Shown: positions 5,194 to 5,569 of the stretch, in pieces | Position numbering within the stretch: the stretch's first letter is position 1 | Layout of the letters: each line of letters opens with the position of its first letter | DNA from: Cyanobacteria bacterium UBA11153 | Lineage (GTDB): Bacteria > Cyanobacteriota > Cyanobacteriia > Cyanobacteriales > Coleofasciculaceae | Direction: 5' to 3' | Assembly: GCA_003511885.1 (NCBI GenBank) | Contig: DOIX01000401.1 | Location: 16,849-22,417 of the forward strand | Length of the DNA stretch: 5,569 nt | The notes under the pieces: model-generated | Database searches by the model: none | Told to the model about the DNA's origin: nothing | The model's input: only the letters and a program-made list of their open reading frames with translations | Translations under genes and position numbers: made by a program

Positions 5194-5569
5194 TTACCAA
5201 TACAAAAACGACTAAAAATTCGATCGAGTACAGATTCCGTCACCTCCTCTCCCGTAATTTCTCCTAACGCTTGAATTGCCCCACGTAAATCAATACTCCA
5301 AAAATCCAGAGGTAACTTCCCCACAATTGTCTCTTGTACCTGCTGAAGCGATAACTTTGCCCTCGTTAAAGCAGCCGCTTGACGCTGATTTATCGCCAAA
5401 TCTAAATCTGCTGCTGTAATATGACCTGTATTTACTGCTGCCAAAATCGCATTTTCTAACTCATCTATCCCCTGATTAATCGCAGCAGCCGTAAAAACTG
5501 TAAATTTTCCCTCCTTATTAAGAGAATTTTCAACCAATACTTCATCTTCTCCCCCCTTGTTAAGGGGGG
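5190..5569 (-). CDS. mnmE: tRNA uridine-5-carboxymethylaminomethyl(34) synthesis GTPase MnmE (TrmE), C-terminal part
   Basis: The frame is open to the right edge, so this is the last 125 residues of a protein normally about 450-460 long; the TTG at 5537 is internal and not a start. MnmE works with MnmG on the wobble uridine of several tRNAs, in the cytoplasm. The segment holds the end of the G domain (FTAAA, the G5/SAK equivalent, then the GIDELENAI helix) and the C-terminal helical domain with [38 protein letters not shown] and the diagnostic C-terminal FCIGK with its conserved Cys. The order and wording match cyanobacterial MnmE closely. Before FTAAA the product reads [10 protein letters not shown] and LNKEG, encoded by palindromic repeats, in the variable stretch expected between the G4 (NKxD) and G5 loops. 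The stop codon sits in a heptamer array. Confidence 0.95.
   Translation of the reverse strand, partial: PLNKGGEDEVLVENSLNKEGKFTVFTAAAINQGIDELENAILAAVNTGHITAADLDLAINQRQAAALTRAKLSLQQVQETIVGKLPLDFWSIDLRGAIQALGEITGEEVTESVLDRIFSRFCIGK
5508..5526. repeat. Degenerate copy of the C6TT/AAG6 palindrome inside mnmE
   Basis: CCCTCCTTATTAAGAGAA keeps the core C-rich, TTATTAA, G/A-rich layout of the 5551-5569 palindrome with several changes, and encodes LNKEG against LNKGG in the other copy, 14 residues apart. The relationship is inferred from the shared layout and peptide. Confidence 0.45.
5551..5569. repeat. Palindromic repeat C6TT-GTT-AAG6 inside mnmE
   Basis: Arms CCCCCCTT and AAGGGGGG are perfect 8-bp complements around a 3-nt loop, reaching the window edge. 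Palindromes of this form are common dispersed repeats in cyanobacteria. It is read in frame on the coding strand as (P)PLNKGG within MnmE. A degenerate relative lies at 5508-5526, encoding LNKEG. Confidence 0.75.

Noticed and set aside
5535..5537. TTG as start of a small 115-aa protein
   Set aside because: The frame continues without a stop to the window edge and the product is clearly the MnmE C-terminus, so the TTG is an internal codon.

Overview
The window looks like cyanobacterial chromosome, probably from a filamentous or otherwise large-genome species. Four things point there: a TPR-CHAT protein, a Uma2 (DUF820) nuclease-like protein of the type that is abundant in cyanobacteria, heptanucleotide tandem repeats of the cyanobacterial STRR class, and two HIP1 octamers (GCGATCGC). 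The sequence is AT-leaning. All four genes lie on the minus strand, so transcription runs from right to left.

In transcription order: (1) the C-terminal part of mnmE (tRNA-modification GTPase), cut by the right edge, 5190-5569. (2) A 144-bp spacer (5046-5189) made almost entirely of two opposed arrays of a 7-bp repeat, able to fold into a long hairpin. (3) A two-TM sensor histidine kinase, 3678-5045, with no response regulator beside it in the window. (4) A 98-bp spacer, then a 954-aa protein with an N-terminal hydrophobic segment, a TPR array and a C-terminal CHAT caspase-like domain with its His and Cys intact, 715-3579. (5) An 82-bp spacer holding a perfect 18-bp palindrome and a short heptamer repeat, then the 5' part of a Uma2-family gene cut by the left edge, 1-632.

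Nothing in the sequence proves that these genes act in one pathway. The kinase and the TPR-CHAT gene are co-oriented neighbours, and a sensor plus caspase-like effector pair is a reasonable but unproven idea; mnmE is housekeeping and Uma2 genes are scattered in such genomes. The most distinctive feature is how far small repeats have entered or shaped the genes. A heptamer array is read in frame inside the CHAT domain. A C6TT/AAG6 palindrome is read in frame inside the MnmE G domain. A 15-bp exact duplication sits inside the kinase. A strictly 120-bp-periodic TPR array fills the centre of the CHAT gene, and the mnmE stop codon itself lies in the last heptamer of an array. I see no tRNA, rRNA, CRISPR array, insertion sequence or convincing Rho-independent terminator.
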